NCBI RefSeq assembly: GCF_000179595.2
Contig: NZ_JH556653.1
Location: 1,967,028 to 2,031,027, forward strand
Direction of reading: 5' to 3'
DNA: 64,000 nucleotides
Source: Acetivibrio cellulolyticus CD2
Lineage (GTDB): Bacteria > Bacillota > Clostridia > Acetivibrionales > Acetivibrionaceae
In this document: piece after piece, positions 55,743 through 64,000 of the stretch
Numbering within the stretch: position 1 is the stretch's first letter
How the letters are laid out: each line of letters starts with the position of its first letter
Made by a program: the position numbers and the translations under genes
The notes under the pieces: generated by a model
Database searches by the model: none
What the model saw: the letters and a program-made list of their open reading frames with translations, nothing else
Told to the model about the DNA's origin: nothing

Positions 55743-56906
55743 CTATACAGCTACCGGTTCCTGCTGTGACTGTTTTTTATCAACAAAAACATAAATAATT
55801 AACGCTACAAAAAGCACTAAACTAACAGTAAAAATCTGTTTATTACCGAAAGCATTCATCAACACTGACGAAGAAAACGGGCCTGCAGCTGCACCAAAGC
55901 TATAGTAGAAAGTAAACAGTGCTGTCCCTGATGGTATTTCTTCTTTACATAGATCTTGAACAGCAAGAGCCATCGAAAGTGGATAAATAGGTCCTATAAC
56001 AAAACCGGCAATAAATGAGAAAACCATTCTGATTGCAAAGTTATCTGCAAACACTATTCCTATAATGGAAAGTATAGCGATAACAACACATACAGCCATA
56101 CTTTTTCTCCGTCCAACCTTGTCTGCTATATATGAAAAAGGCATTATCCCTATAATACTTCCAACAACAAATATACTTAAACCGTATCCAATTACAGAAA
56201 GCTGGTAATTCTGTCTCAGCAGAAATAAAGGATACATGCAAACAACCGTTGTCTCTGAAACGCCATAAGTAAACGATCCAAGCAAGGCAAGGATAATTTT
56301 ATTAAATACTGCTCCTTTTGGGCGAAGGGGTATAGTAAGTAAACCCTTGTTAAACATTAAACTAATCATTATAAGTACTGCTATCAGGCATACCGAACCT
56401 GCTGCAAAAGCCACCCATTTCACACGCTCATAAATCATTGGACCCGTAAAAGAACTTACAATAAAGCCTGCTGCAAAACATAAGGAATAAAGTCCACTAA
56501 CTGTTGCCCGATTATTGTCATCCGATAAGTTATGTAATGCTGTTTGAATTCCAACCATAAAAAAACTGATACCCGCACCCATAAAACACATTAACACAAG
56601 CCTTATAAGGTTTAATGATACCCAGGGAAAGATTGCAGAGCCAACAGAAGTCATTAATAAACCTATCATTATCACCTTCCGTACATCTTTTCCCCTCATT
56701 TTTCTATCAGTAAAGATAGATCCAAAAGCCATTAAAAAGAAATATGCAGATGAAATAATCCCGATCCATATACCTTCCACATTGCTTTCTTCCATATGTG
56801 TAGTAGTAAGGGGGTTTATTATTCCCATTGCTATACCTACTAGAAAAGCCATAATGTATATAACCCACTTCTTGTTGCCTAAAACTGGTCGAAGTTTTTC
56901 TTTCAT
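55743..56906 (-). CDS. MFS transporter, probable exporter of the cluster product
   Basis: About 387 aa with 12 predicted membrane helices, the MFS motif-A-like loop DKVGRRKSMAV after helix 8 and DRKMRGKDVRKV after helix 2. It lies between the two megasynthase genes on the same strand, so self-resistance or export of the product is likely. Start chosen at the ATG 56906 downstream of AAGGAGG; an upstream ATG at 56951 adds 15 residues and overlaps the inverted repeat there. Confidence 0.88.
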   Translation of the reverse strand: MKEKLRPVLGNKKWVIYIMAFLVGIAMGIINPLTTTHMEESNVEGIWIGIISSAYFFLMAFGSIFTDRKMRGKDVRKVIMIGLLMTSVGSAIFPWVSLNLIRLVLMCFMGAGISFFMVGIQTALHNLSDDNNRATVSGLYSLCFAAGFIVSSFTGPMIYERVKWVAFAAGSVCLIAVLIMISLMFNKGLLTIPLRPKGAVFNKIILALLGSFTYGVSETTVVCMYPLFLLRQNYQLSVIGYGLSIFVVGSIIGIMPFSYIADKVGRRKSMAVCVVIAILSIIGIVFADNFAIRMVFSFIAGFVIGPIYPLSMALAVQDLCKEEIPSGTALFTFYYSFGAAAGPFSSSVLMNAFGNKQIFTVSLVLFVALIIYVFVDKKQSQQEPVAV

Positions 56907-56940
56907 TCCTACTATATCCTCCTTACAGATTTTTTTACTA

Positions 56941-57009
56941 GGGCATTTCAAAAATACTCTTTAATATATGTGCATTACTCTCAACTGGTTCAAATTTTTT
57001 AAAATGCCC
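56941..57009. repeat. long imperfect inverted repeat between NRPS and transporter genes
   Basis: GGGCATTTCAAAAA (from 56941) pairs with TTTTTTAAAATGCCC (to 57009), one mismatch, 38-nt loop. There is no downstream T-run on the coding strand, so it is not a standard terminator. It could be an mRNA stabiliser or processing hairpin, or a short mobile-element scar. Confidence 0.55.
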
Positions 57010-57048
57010 CTTATTAAATATGAACTACGCTATTTCTTATTGAACTGC

Positions 57049-60000
57049 TTATAGATTAATATTTGGAATTTGCTGTGAATTAGTTCTAAACGAGCTTTCT
57101 TTTGCATATAGCGGAATCACTTCACCAAAAATATGATCAGATTTTGATGAAGCTAAAAACATTGCAGCTTCTGTTATTGTTTCATCGGCTACTGCCATAT
57201 TTTTTGGTTCATTGGAAAAACTGTCCACCTCCAGTAATGGCATTGGGCAGATCGCATTAACATTAATATTATAAGGTTTTAATTCTTCGGCCAAAGACTT
57301 GGTTACATCAATTACACCATGCTTTAAAGCAGCATGTACACCTAACAGATGTTCTGACGTAGTTGATAAGTTTGGAACCAGGTTTACAATTCTGCCCTTG
57401 TTTTGCCTGATAAAATGCGCCAGTATTGCATAACAGGAACTATAAATATCAAATGTGTTAGTCTGAATTATTTTCATCCATTCGTCAAAACTAACATCTG
57501 AATAATACAAAGTGTTTACAAAACTAAGTTCATTTACAAATATATCTAGTTTGCCAAACTTTTTTATTACCTTTTCTATTTGTTGTTGAAATACCAGTGG
57601 ACTGCTTAAATCTGATGCAATCAACATCACATTGGGGTTTATCCTGCGTATTTCATTAACCGTTTCTTCGAGCTGCTCCGCATGCTTAGATATAATTGCT
57701 ATACTGGCGCCTTCCTTTGCCATAGATAAAGCTATAGACTCAATAGAACCATGTGCCTGGCCTACTATCAGAGCAACTTTATCAGATAATACTCCATCAG
57801 TCTCATAATATTGGCCCATCATCAATGGCTTTAGAACTTGCGCCATTGGTTTCTTTGGTATGGAATCTATCATGCCTTTAATTGTCTCAACATATTGCTC
57901 TCCCAGTTGCTTTATTGTTTTCTCTTTATACAAATTCCTGGAGTATTCAATTTTTAGACTCAATTTATCATCGACTATCATAAAGAAGAATTCCAGTATG
58001 GACATCCTCTTTTGGCTGGAAGCTGAATATCTGCGATCCATATCCTTTGAAAATTCAAAAACATCAAACGTTGGGAAATCTCTGTTACCTAAGTAATTAA
58101 CTCTTATTGAGGTTAGTTTTTCATCCGGATACATATATTCAGGGAGCTCTTCTGCCACAATATCATAGCTTAATCCGTTCATAGGAATATTGTATAGTCC
58201 ATTCTGAATTTTCTGTACGATATCTACCCACCTGTCACTTTCTTCTATATTAATGCCTAGGGGAGCATGTATCGCAAAATTACCTGCTGTTTTAAAGAAA
58301 GTGTTGTTATCTCCTATATCCCTTCCATGTAATCTTTGACTTACAACAATGTGAGATTTATCATATAAAACACTTAACATTTTATATAATGGGGCCAATA
58401 GTATAGGATACACGTTACATCCGAAATACTTCTTCGCTTCACCTAATACGATGGATGTAGTCTCCTTACTGAAGTTAAATACCTTAACCATTGCAGATCC
58501 CTCATCATTAGCACCTAAAACATAGTCTACAGGAACTTTTAACGAATCTGTTTCAGATGGGAACTGACTTTCCCAATATTGAACGTATTCCTTCAGGTTT
58601 TTTCCCTTGAGCTCCTCAATTGTAGTAACATATTCCCTCAAAGATTTTACCTGCCCCAAATTAGCTTCCCTTGCTCCTGAATTGAGTTGATCATATATTT
58701 GCCACATATCCTGGAACAATATATGCGTAGATACAACATCGGAAATTATATGATGGCCAATTATTGCCATGTCATACAAGGAATCCGAAATTTTTACAAC
58801 AATCATCTTCCACAAAGGCCACTTGTCTATGTAGAATCCACCTATTGTCTCTTTTATAAAATTTTCGATTTCCTCATTCCTCTCATTCTCGTCCATCTGA
58901 CTTCCATCATAAAAATCTATATTTTCAGTCAGGTTATCAGCAGAAAGAACTCGTTGAACCCACTTGGAACCATCCTTGCAAACTATGCACCGTAAAGCAT
59001 CGTGACGCTCTAGAAGAACACGTACAGATTTTTTTAGCAACTTAAAATCCATTGGCTTCTTATAATAGAACCTTGAATAACCTGTCCACTGATATGGCGC
59101 ATCAAAATGCTTTAACAACCAAAGCTGCCCGGGTGTTAATGGAAGATTGTCATCATTATTTTTGCTGACTGTTTGACTTGCACCTTGATTCGCTGCCAAA
59201 CATGTTTCCCTGTTTTCTTCCCCATTGTTTGCAACCAAAGCCTGGAGAGCTTTTCTATCCAGTTTGCCGTTAGGATTTTTGGGTATACTTTGCAGCCATT
59301 TAATCCGGTGAGGGATCATATAATGGGGAAGCCTTGTTCCTATAGCATCTTTTATTTGTTTATCATCTACCTGTGTTCCAGACAAAAATGCAACTAAGTG
59401 CTTTTCACCCGGAGCAAAGTCAACGGCTATTACAGCTGCTTCTTCTATATATGGTATGCTGCTGAGGACTCCCTCTATTTCTCCCAGTTCTACTCTAAAT
59501 CCACGGATCTTAACCTGGTTATCTATACGTCCATGATATTCATAGCTTCCATCGGGCCTTTTAGTTGTTAAATCACCTGTTCTGTATAAAAATTCACCTG
59601 GTATTTCCGGGAACGGATTTGGCCAGAAAGTTTCTTTTGTCTTTTCAGGATTGTAAAGATAACCCTTTGCAAGCTGTATGCCACCAATCCATAACTCCCC
59701 TATCTCTCCTGCTGCAAGTTCTCTCATATCCTTATCAAGATTTTTGATAAACACGTTATCTACCGGCTTTCCAATAGGTATACTGGTCTCACCATCATCC
59801 CCCGGCCTTTTCTCAATTATATGATAAGTAACATCTATTGAAGCTTCTGTCGGTCCATATAGATTAGCTAACCCTGTAGCCATCCCATGTTTGTCAATCC
59901 ATTTCTGAATATAGGACATAGGCAGCGCCTCTCCGCTAAAGATCAACCAGCGCAAATCTCTAAATGAGTAATCATCATCCTCCAGAGCATTTACAAACTC

Positions 60001-63000
60001 ACCAAACAAAGACGGCACAAAGTGCATGATGTTGATTCTGGCATCAATAAACCACTTGGCAAGCTCCCATGGGTTCTTAACAATTTCCTTTCTAATGGGA
60101 CATACCGTTCCCCCATACATAAGCGGCCAGAATAATTCCCATACTGATATGTCAAAACAGCAGGAAGTCTTTTGAGCTACACGTTCCCCCAGTTTTAAGT
60201 CAAACATTTTCTGGTGCCATACCAACCGGTTCATATAACCGCGATGAGCCAGCACAACACCTTTAGGATTGCCGGTTGAACCGGAAGTATAAAGAACAGT
60301 CATAATATCATCCGGAGAACTGGAATAATCAGGATCGCTGTTGGAACACAATGACCAGGTATCCCTATCTACCTGATTTGAGGATAAATCATTTTCTGAT
60401 ATATTATCCAAATACACTAGTATATTTTCTCTATTTGCATTGTCAAATAATTCGCTAACTTGTTTTTTTATTACTTTTTCAGTTAATAGTATCTGAATCT
60501 TCGCATGGGTTAATATGTACTTTATTCTCTCTGCTGGATATGATGGGTCAACAGGCACGTATGCAGCTCCGGACTTAAGTATTCCTATCATACCTATTAA
60601 CATAAGCGGACCCGGCAATGTCATTACACCTACTAATGATCCCGCTTTAATTCCCTTCGATTTGAGGAAATTGGCAAGTCTGTTTGTAATATCCTCTAAT
60701 TGCCTATAAGTAATCCGCTCTTCATTAAACAATATAGCTAAAGCGTCAGGGGTTTGTTTACATTGTTGTACTATTTTCAGATATGGTATCTCTAATTCAT
60801 TCAAATTTTTTGTTGGAGGCTGGGGAGTTTTCTTTGCAGCAACTACAGTTGCCATTTCTTTTAATGTTCTGCAGCCAAACAATGCCTTCCTGTCGGTACC
60901 ATCAATACCTATATCTTTACCCAACTTGGAAATTATCCGGATACACTCAAGTGAATCCATTCCAAACTCCTCAGTCAAATCCTTGTACATATCTTCTTTC
61001 TGTACAGATCTCTTGCAAACTTCTTCAACTATATTGCAGATTTTGAGCTCAATTTCCTCTGTATTTACTGATATAACCGGCTTAACGTACATGCTTTGCT
61101 GCATTTCAACATCAAGTGCAGCAAGCTCTTTAATATTTTCTATAAGTCTGGACATATGTTTATCTATATAAGCTTCATCATGAAAATCTCCATCATAATT
61201 TGCTGTTAATAGTATTTTCCCACAGAAAATTTCTACAAGGCAGTCTATAGCTCCAGGAATTGTACATGTGTATGCTTCATAATCAAAAACCTTAAAATCG
61301 CCATAGGCTTCTCTCAAGTGAGTATCTCCCACAAATGAAAAATACAAATTTGATTTAAGCGTTGAGCGGATAATCTCCGAGGCCATTTCCGGTATCTTGC
61401 CATCTTGAAGTGCCATTTTTTCTTTTGCAAATAATGCAGACTGGTATATCTGAGCCCTGTCAATTCCTGATGACAAACTGCTTTTTATCTCTTCATCCAC
61501 TTTTGCTATCAAAGATTCCCATCCATTGCTTGTATCTTCGCAGCAAAAACTCAAAGCCATATTCTGCGCAAATGAGCTTAGAATTCCTGTCGCATCTACG
61601 TTCGGGTACACTCTTCCTCCCGTTGGTACATTCATTATAACCTTATCTCTTGCTTCTCCTTGCTGCTTAATTGTTCTTATATAAGTGCTTAACAGGAGTA
61701 CAAACAACGAAACACCCCAAGACTTGGTGCGGGATATCAAAAGATCAGCAACTTGTTTATCAACCCAGTATTTTTTCGTATTTGTATTTACTCCTGTAAA
61801 TGGTTCTGTCGAAAGTTTTTTACTTGGACCGTAAGGATTAAACATATATTTTTCCTTACCTTGCTTTTTTAAATATCCGTCAAGGAATCTATTCTCCTCC
61901 TCGTTATTCCACAAATTCATTTCAGATACCACTCTGTTGTACTCTGAAATGGATGTGGCACACGGCAAACCTGTATACCTGCCTTCTACTTTAGCGCTTA
62001 GAATTTCAAGCAATTCTCTTAATAATTGCTGGTTACCCAACCCATCGGAAATAATATGGTTTATAGAAAGAATTATTTCATATTCGTTATCACCTAAACG
62101 TACAACCGAGAGATCATGTAGAGGCCACTTAAAAATATCAAGCTTTCTATTTAAATCTGATTCAAATCTATTCTTAATTGTCTGCCTCTGTGCCTTTGAA
62201 TCCAGATGTCTTAAATCCTGAACAGAAATTTCCGGTACTTTAACATCTTTCAATACCTCTATACTATATTGCTTAAAGCTTGTAGCTTTTTCTTCCACCC
62301 TGAAAACAGATCTTAACATGGGATGGAGATAAATAACTTCTTCCCATGCATCCTTGAGGTAATTAATATTCAAGTCGCCCCTTATACAAATTCCCGAACT
62401 AATTGTATGGGTAGTTACTGCTAAGTAAGATATAATAAACGTATACTGGGAATTAAGTATATCAAGCTTTCCAGACTCACTTTGCAAATTTCTTTCCGGC
62501 AGAGAATTCATACAGATTTCATTAACCTCAGAAGTCTTACCCATTTCCTTATCCCAACTATCAAAAACCTGAATAATATCTCCTATTGTTTGCAAACCCA
62601 TCAGAGACCCTATAGGATGTTTTGCCTTGAAATCATTAACTTCGTTTTCCGGTACCAGTTTCATTATCTCATTCATTAGAGTAATCATTTTTATAGAGTC
62701 CAGTCCAAGATCTCCTTCAAGATACATATCACAATCCAAGTCTTCAGCTTTATGACCAGTAACTTTTGATATAAGGTCAAATATTGAATCTTTCGCGCTG
62801 CTATTCTTTAAAACTGCAGCAATTTTTTGGCTGTCCAAATTATCATGTGATGAAATATTATTAATTGTTTCATCTTGTATAGAAGCTTTAGCATCAGGTA
62901 TGGTATCATAATCAGACTCTTCTTCTATTCCTGATTCCCACACTTTAATAATATCTCCTATCGTTTGCAGGCACATCAGCGATTGAATTGGATGTTCAGC

Positions 63001-63201
63001 AGTGAACTGATTTATCCTTTCGGGCGGAATCAATTCCATCATTTCATTCAGCAAAGAAATCATCTTAAGCGAATCGAGACCAAGGTCTTCTTCAAGATAC
63101 ATGTCACTGTCTAAATCCTCTATCCTATGTCCAGTTACTTTAGATATGATTGCATAAATTGAGTGTAAAATATTATTTTTGTTTATGTCTTGCGCATTCA
63201 A
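57049..63201 (-). CDS. nonribosomal peptide synthetase (ACP-ACP-C-PCP-A-C-SDR)
   Basis: A 2,050-aa synthetase. Tandem carrier domains with S44 and S169 (both in LGLDS contexts); condensation-like domain about 250-700 with N381-H382-IISDG; PCP with S750 (GMDSLEC); adenylation domain about 800-1330 (TSGSTGNPKG near 970; FDISVWELF; NLYGPTEASID; GRIDNQVKIRG); second C domain about 1365-1770 with H1484 in HHIISDV; C-terminal SDR domain about 1790-2040. The A domain code reads D-I-W-H-I-S-L-I-D-K, near the serine code. No carrier follows A, and no thioesterase. Start TTG (63201) behind GAGGGGG. First gene of the cluster. Confidence 0.9.
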   Translation of the reverse strand: MNAQDINKNNILHSIYAIISKVTGHRIEDLDSDMYLEEDLGLDSLKMISLLNEMMELIPPERINQFTAEHPIQSLMCLQTIGDIIKVWESGIEEESDYDTIPDAKASIQDETINNISSHDNLDSQKIAAVLKNSSAKDSIFDLISKVTGHKAEDLDCDMYLEGDLGLDSIKMITLMNEIMKLVPENEVNDFKAKHPIGSLMGLQTIGDIIQVFDSWDKEMGKTSEVNEICMNSLPERNLQSESGKLDILNSQYTFIISYLAVTTHTISSGICIRGDLNINYLKDAWEEVIYLHPMLRSVFRVEEKATSFKQYSIEVLKDVKVPEISVQDLRHLDSKAQRQTIKNRFESDLNRKLDIFKWPLHDLSVVRLGDNEYEIILSINHIISDGLGNQQLLRELLEILSAKVEGRYTGLPCATSISEYNRVVSEMNLWNNEEENRFLDGYLKKQGKEKYMFNPYGPSKKLSTEPFTGVNTNTKKYWVDKQVADLLISRTKSWGVSLFVLLLSTYIRTIKQQGEARDKVIMNVPTGGRVYPNVDATGILSSFAQNMALSFCCEDTSNGWESLIAKVDEEIKSSLSSGIDRAQIYQSALFAKEKMALQDGKIPEMASEIIRSTLKSNLYFSFVGDTHLREAYGDFKVFDYEAYTCTIPGAIDCLVEIFCGKILLTANYDGDFHDEAYIDKHMSRLIENIKELAALDVEMQQSMYVKPVISVNTEEIELKICNIVEEVCKRSVQKEDMYKDLTEEFGMDSLECIRIISKLGKDIGIDGTDRKALFGCRTLKEMATVVAAKKTPQPPTKNLNELEIPYLKIVQQCKQTPDALAILFNEERITYRQLEDITNRLANFLKSKGIKAGSLVGVMTLPGPLMLIGMIGILKSGAAYVPVDPSYPAERIKYILTHAKIQILLTEKVIKKQVSELFDNANRENILVYLDNISENDLSSNQVDRDTWSLCSNSDPDYSSSPDDIMTVLYTSGSTGNPKGVVLAHRGYMNRLVWHQKMFDLKLGERVAQKTSCCFDISVWELFWPLMYGGTVCPIRKEIVKNPWELAKWFIDARINIMHFVPSLFGEFVNALEDDDYSFRDLRWLIFSGEALPMSYIQKWIDKHGMATGLANLYGPTEASIDVTYHIIEKRPGDDGETSIPIGKPVDNVFIKNLDKDMRELAAGEIGELWIGGIQLAKGYLYNPEKTKETFWPNPFPEIPGEFLYRTGDLTTKRPDGSYEYHGRIDNQVKIRGFRVELGEIEGVLSSIPYIEEAAVIAVDFAPGEKHLVAFLSGTQVDDKQIKDAIGTRLPHYMIPHRIKWLQSIPKNPNGKLDRKALQALVANNGEENRETCLAANQGASQTVSKNNDDNLPLTPGQLWLLKHFDAPYQWTGYSRFYYKKPMDFKLLKKSVRVLLERHDALRCIVCKDGSKWVQRVLSADNLTENIDFYDGSQMDENERNEEIENFIKETIGGFYIDKWPLWKMIVVKISDSLYDMAIIGHHIISDVVSTHILFQDMWQIYDQLNSGAREANLGQVKSLREYVTTIEELKGKNLKEYVQYWESQFPSETDSLKVPVDYVLGANDEGSAMVKVFNFSKETTSIVLGEAKKYFGCNVYPILLAPLYKMLSVLYDKSHIVVSQRLHGRDIGDNNTFFKTAGNFAIHAPLGINIEESDRWVDIVQKIQNGLYNIPMNGLSYDIVAEELPEYMYPDEKLTSIRVNYLGNRDFPTFDVFEFSKDMDRRYSASSQKRMSILEFFFMIVDDKLSLKIEYSRNLYKEKTIKQLGEQYVETIKGMIDSIPKKPMAQVLKPLMMGQYYETDGVLSDKVALIVGQAHGSIESIALSMAKEGASIAIISKHAEQLEETVNEIRRINPNVMLIASDLSSPLVFQQQIEKVIKKFGKLDIFVNELSFVNTLYYSDVSFDEWMKIIQTNTFDIYSSCYAILAHFIRQNKGRIVNLVPNLSTTSEHLLGVHAALKHGVIDVTKSLAEELKPYNINVNAICPMPLLEVDSFSNEPKNMAVADETITEAAMFLASSKSDHIFGEVIPLYAKESSFRTNSQQIPNINL

Positions 63202-63222
63202 CTTTTTATCCCCCTCATTATA

Positions 63223-63256
63223 GTTATAGTATTAGTTATTTGCGAAATGCTATAAC
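63223..63256. promoter_or_regulatory. inverted repeat overlapping the cluster promoter (putative operator)
   Basis: GTTATAGTATT (63223-63233) and AATGCTATAAC (63246-63256), 10 of 11 positions paired, 12-nt gap. One arm covers the -10 element of the reverse promoter, so a bound protein would block the cluster's transcription. Confidence 0.5.
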
Positions 63257-63278
63257 GCTTGAATTTACTGCATTTCAA
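63250..63278 (-). promoter_or_regulatory. candidate promoter of the PKS-NRPS cluster
   Basis: On the reverse strand TTGAAA (63273-63278), 17 bp, TTATAG (63250-63255). The start TTG is about 49 bp downstream. Confidence 0.45.
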
Positions 63279-63291
63279 ATTGATATTTTTA

Positions 63292-63320
63292 TTGTTTTCC
63301 CCCTCTGCTTCTAGTAAAAT
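63292..63320 (+). promoter_or_regulatory. candidate promoter of the transposase gene
   Basis: TTGTTT (63292-63297), 17 bp, TAAAAT (63315-63320), 44 bp before the ATG at 63364. Confidence 0.35.
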
Positions 63321-63363
63321 ATAGGTATCTAATCCAATTTTAAACAAGAGAAGGGGAAAACAA

Positions 63364-64000
63364 ATGGTAAAACTTTATAAACAAATTTCTTTTGCTGACA
63401 CATTCGAAGAATGTAAAGATGTTTTTCAAAATAATAAGCCAAAATTTCTTAAGCTACTCTCACAACATCTTGATTTATCTTCGCTTATACCACAGGATTT
63501 TTATTGGTCTTACCACAAAACTCTAGGGAGAGACCGTAAATATTCACTCTCTTCAATGCTTTCAGCATTAGTTCTGCAGAAAATTCTTGGCATTCCTACA
63601 GTTTCGCTACTCATTATTTTTCTTAATTTATGCCATGAAGCCCGTGAATTCTGTGGCCTTCCAGACGTCCCTCATAACTCTCAGTTTACACGGTTCAAAC
63701 AAGATTTCGTTATTTACCTGGAAAACTTCTTTAACCACCTTGTAGATATTACAGAACCTATTTGCCAGGAAATTAACACTACTCTTGCATCCACTATCGC
63801 TTATGATACTTCAGGTATTGAAACCTTTGTAACTGAGAATAACCCAAAGTTCATAAATTCTATCATAAAAAAACTCAAGGCTTTCTACAAGGACAAGCCT
63901 GATGTCGATGTATATAAAATGGCTTATAGCCTTATGCCTTCTTCAGCCTCTGCAAACAAAGAAATCAAGCAACTCTACATAAACGGCTACTTCTGCTATG
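63364..64000 (+). CDS. transposase, 3' end outside window
   Basis: The first 212 codons of a DDE-type transposase. After GRDRKYSLSSMLSALVLQKIL and PHNSQFTRFK (the usual N-terminal domain of IS5/IS1182-like enzymes) comes STIAYDTSGIE, whose Asp fits the first catalytic residue. The rest and the right end of the element are beyond 64000, so family and terminal repeats cannot be settled. GAGAAGGGG precedes the ATG. It borders the biosynthetic cluster and may have helped move it. Confidence 0.8.
   Translation, partial: MVKLYKQISFADTFEECKDVFQNNKPKFLKLLSQHLDLSSLIPQDFYWSYHKTLGRDRKYSLSSMLSALVLQKILGIPTVSLLIIFLNLCHEAREFCGLPDVPHNSQFTRFKQDFVIYLENFFNHLVDITEPICQEINTTLASTIAYDTSGIETFVTENNPKFINSIIKKLKAFYKDKPDVDVYKMAYSLMPSSASANKEIKQLYINGYFCY

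Noticed and set aside
62650..63100. Tandem carrier domains as a possible assembly duplication
   Set aside because: The two copies differ clearly in sequence and are separated by a distinct linker, so this is an old natural duplication.

Overview
The base composition (AT-rich), gene style (AAGGAGG-type ribosome binding sites, frequent TTG/GTG starts) and families seen here (copper-amine-oxidase-N repeat proteins, a cohesin/PA14 protein, a V-type ATPase operon, a GdpP-bL9 housekeeping cluster) point to an anaerobic, low-GC member of the Clostridia, probably a Ruminiclostridium/Clostridium-like cellulolytic or soil organism. I see no rRNA, tRNA or CRISPR array. All family calls come from reading motifs by eye; no search was run.

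Layout. 1-5.2 kb is housekeeping: bL9 (partial), the c-di-AMP phosphodiesterase GdpP, a MazG-like protein, prephenate dehydratase and an AI-2E-type permease. 5.3-16 kb holds secreted or envelope proteins: two copper-amine-oxidase-N proteins (one fused to RCC1 repeats and a beta-helix), an operon of DUF4178, two DUF350 proteins and a membrane-fused spermidine-synthase-like enzyme, a secreted C39-like peptidase, and a membrane one-component regulator (HTH, one TM, NPCBM-like sugar-binding domain). The last two are divergent around four perfect-period 11-bp tandem repeats. 16.0-24.7 kb is a complete nine-gene V-type ATPase operon whose K subunit keeps every Na+ ligand known from Enterococcus hirae NtpK. 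24.8-31.3 kb has a soluble multi-PAS histidine kinase, a large secreted cohesin/PA14/FN3 protein and a thermonuclease lipoprotein.

31.5-41.9 kb is the most unusual region: a three-gene operon related to insecticidal Tc (ABC) toxins. It encodes (i) a protein with two C2-like domains and a papain/C39-like cysteine peptidase domain, (ii) a 995-aa short TcA-like protein that keeps the helical shaft and TcB-binding region but has TPR-like sequence instead of the large canonical N-terminal shell, and (iii) a 1,973-aa TcB-TcC fusion (SpvB, FG-GAP propeller, Tc mid domains, RHS core) with a C-terminal variable region of Gly/Ala-rich hydrophobic helices. None has a signal peptide and no immunity gene is evident.

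42.0-46.4 kb: a membrane TPR protein, then an FMN-binding protein, ApbE flavin transferase, response regulator and histidine kinase, read from a near-consensus promoter with a 16-bp palindrome in its spacer. 46.4-63.2 kb is a lipopeptide-type biosynthetic cluster: a hybrid protein FAAL-ACP-KS-AT-KR-ACP-KS-(dead AT), an MFS exporter, and a protein ACP-ACP-C-PCP-A-C-SDR whose A domain has a serine-like specificity code. The window ends inside a transposase gene.
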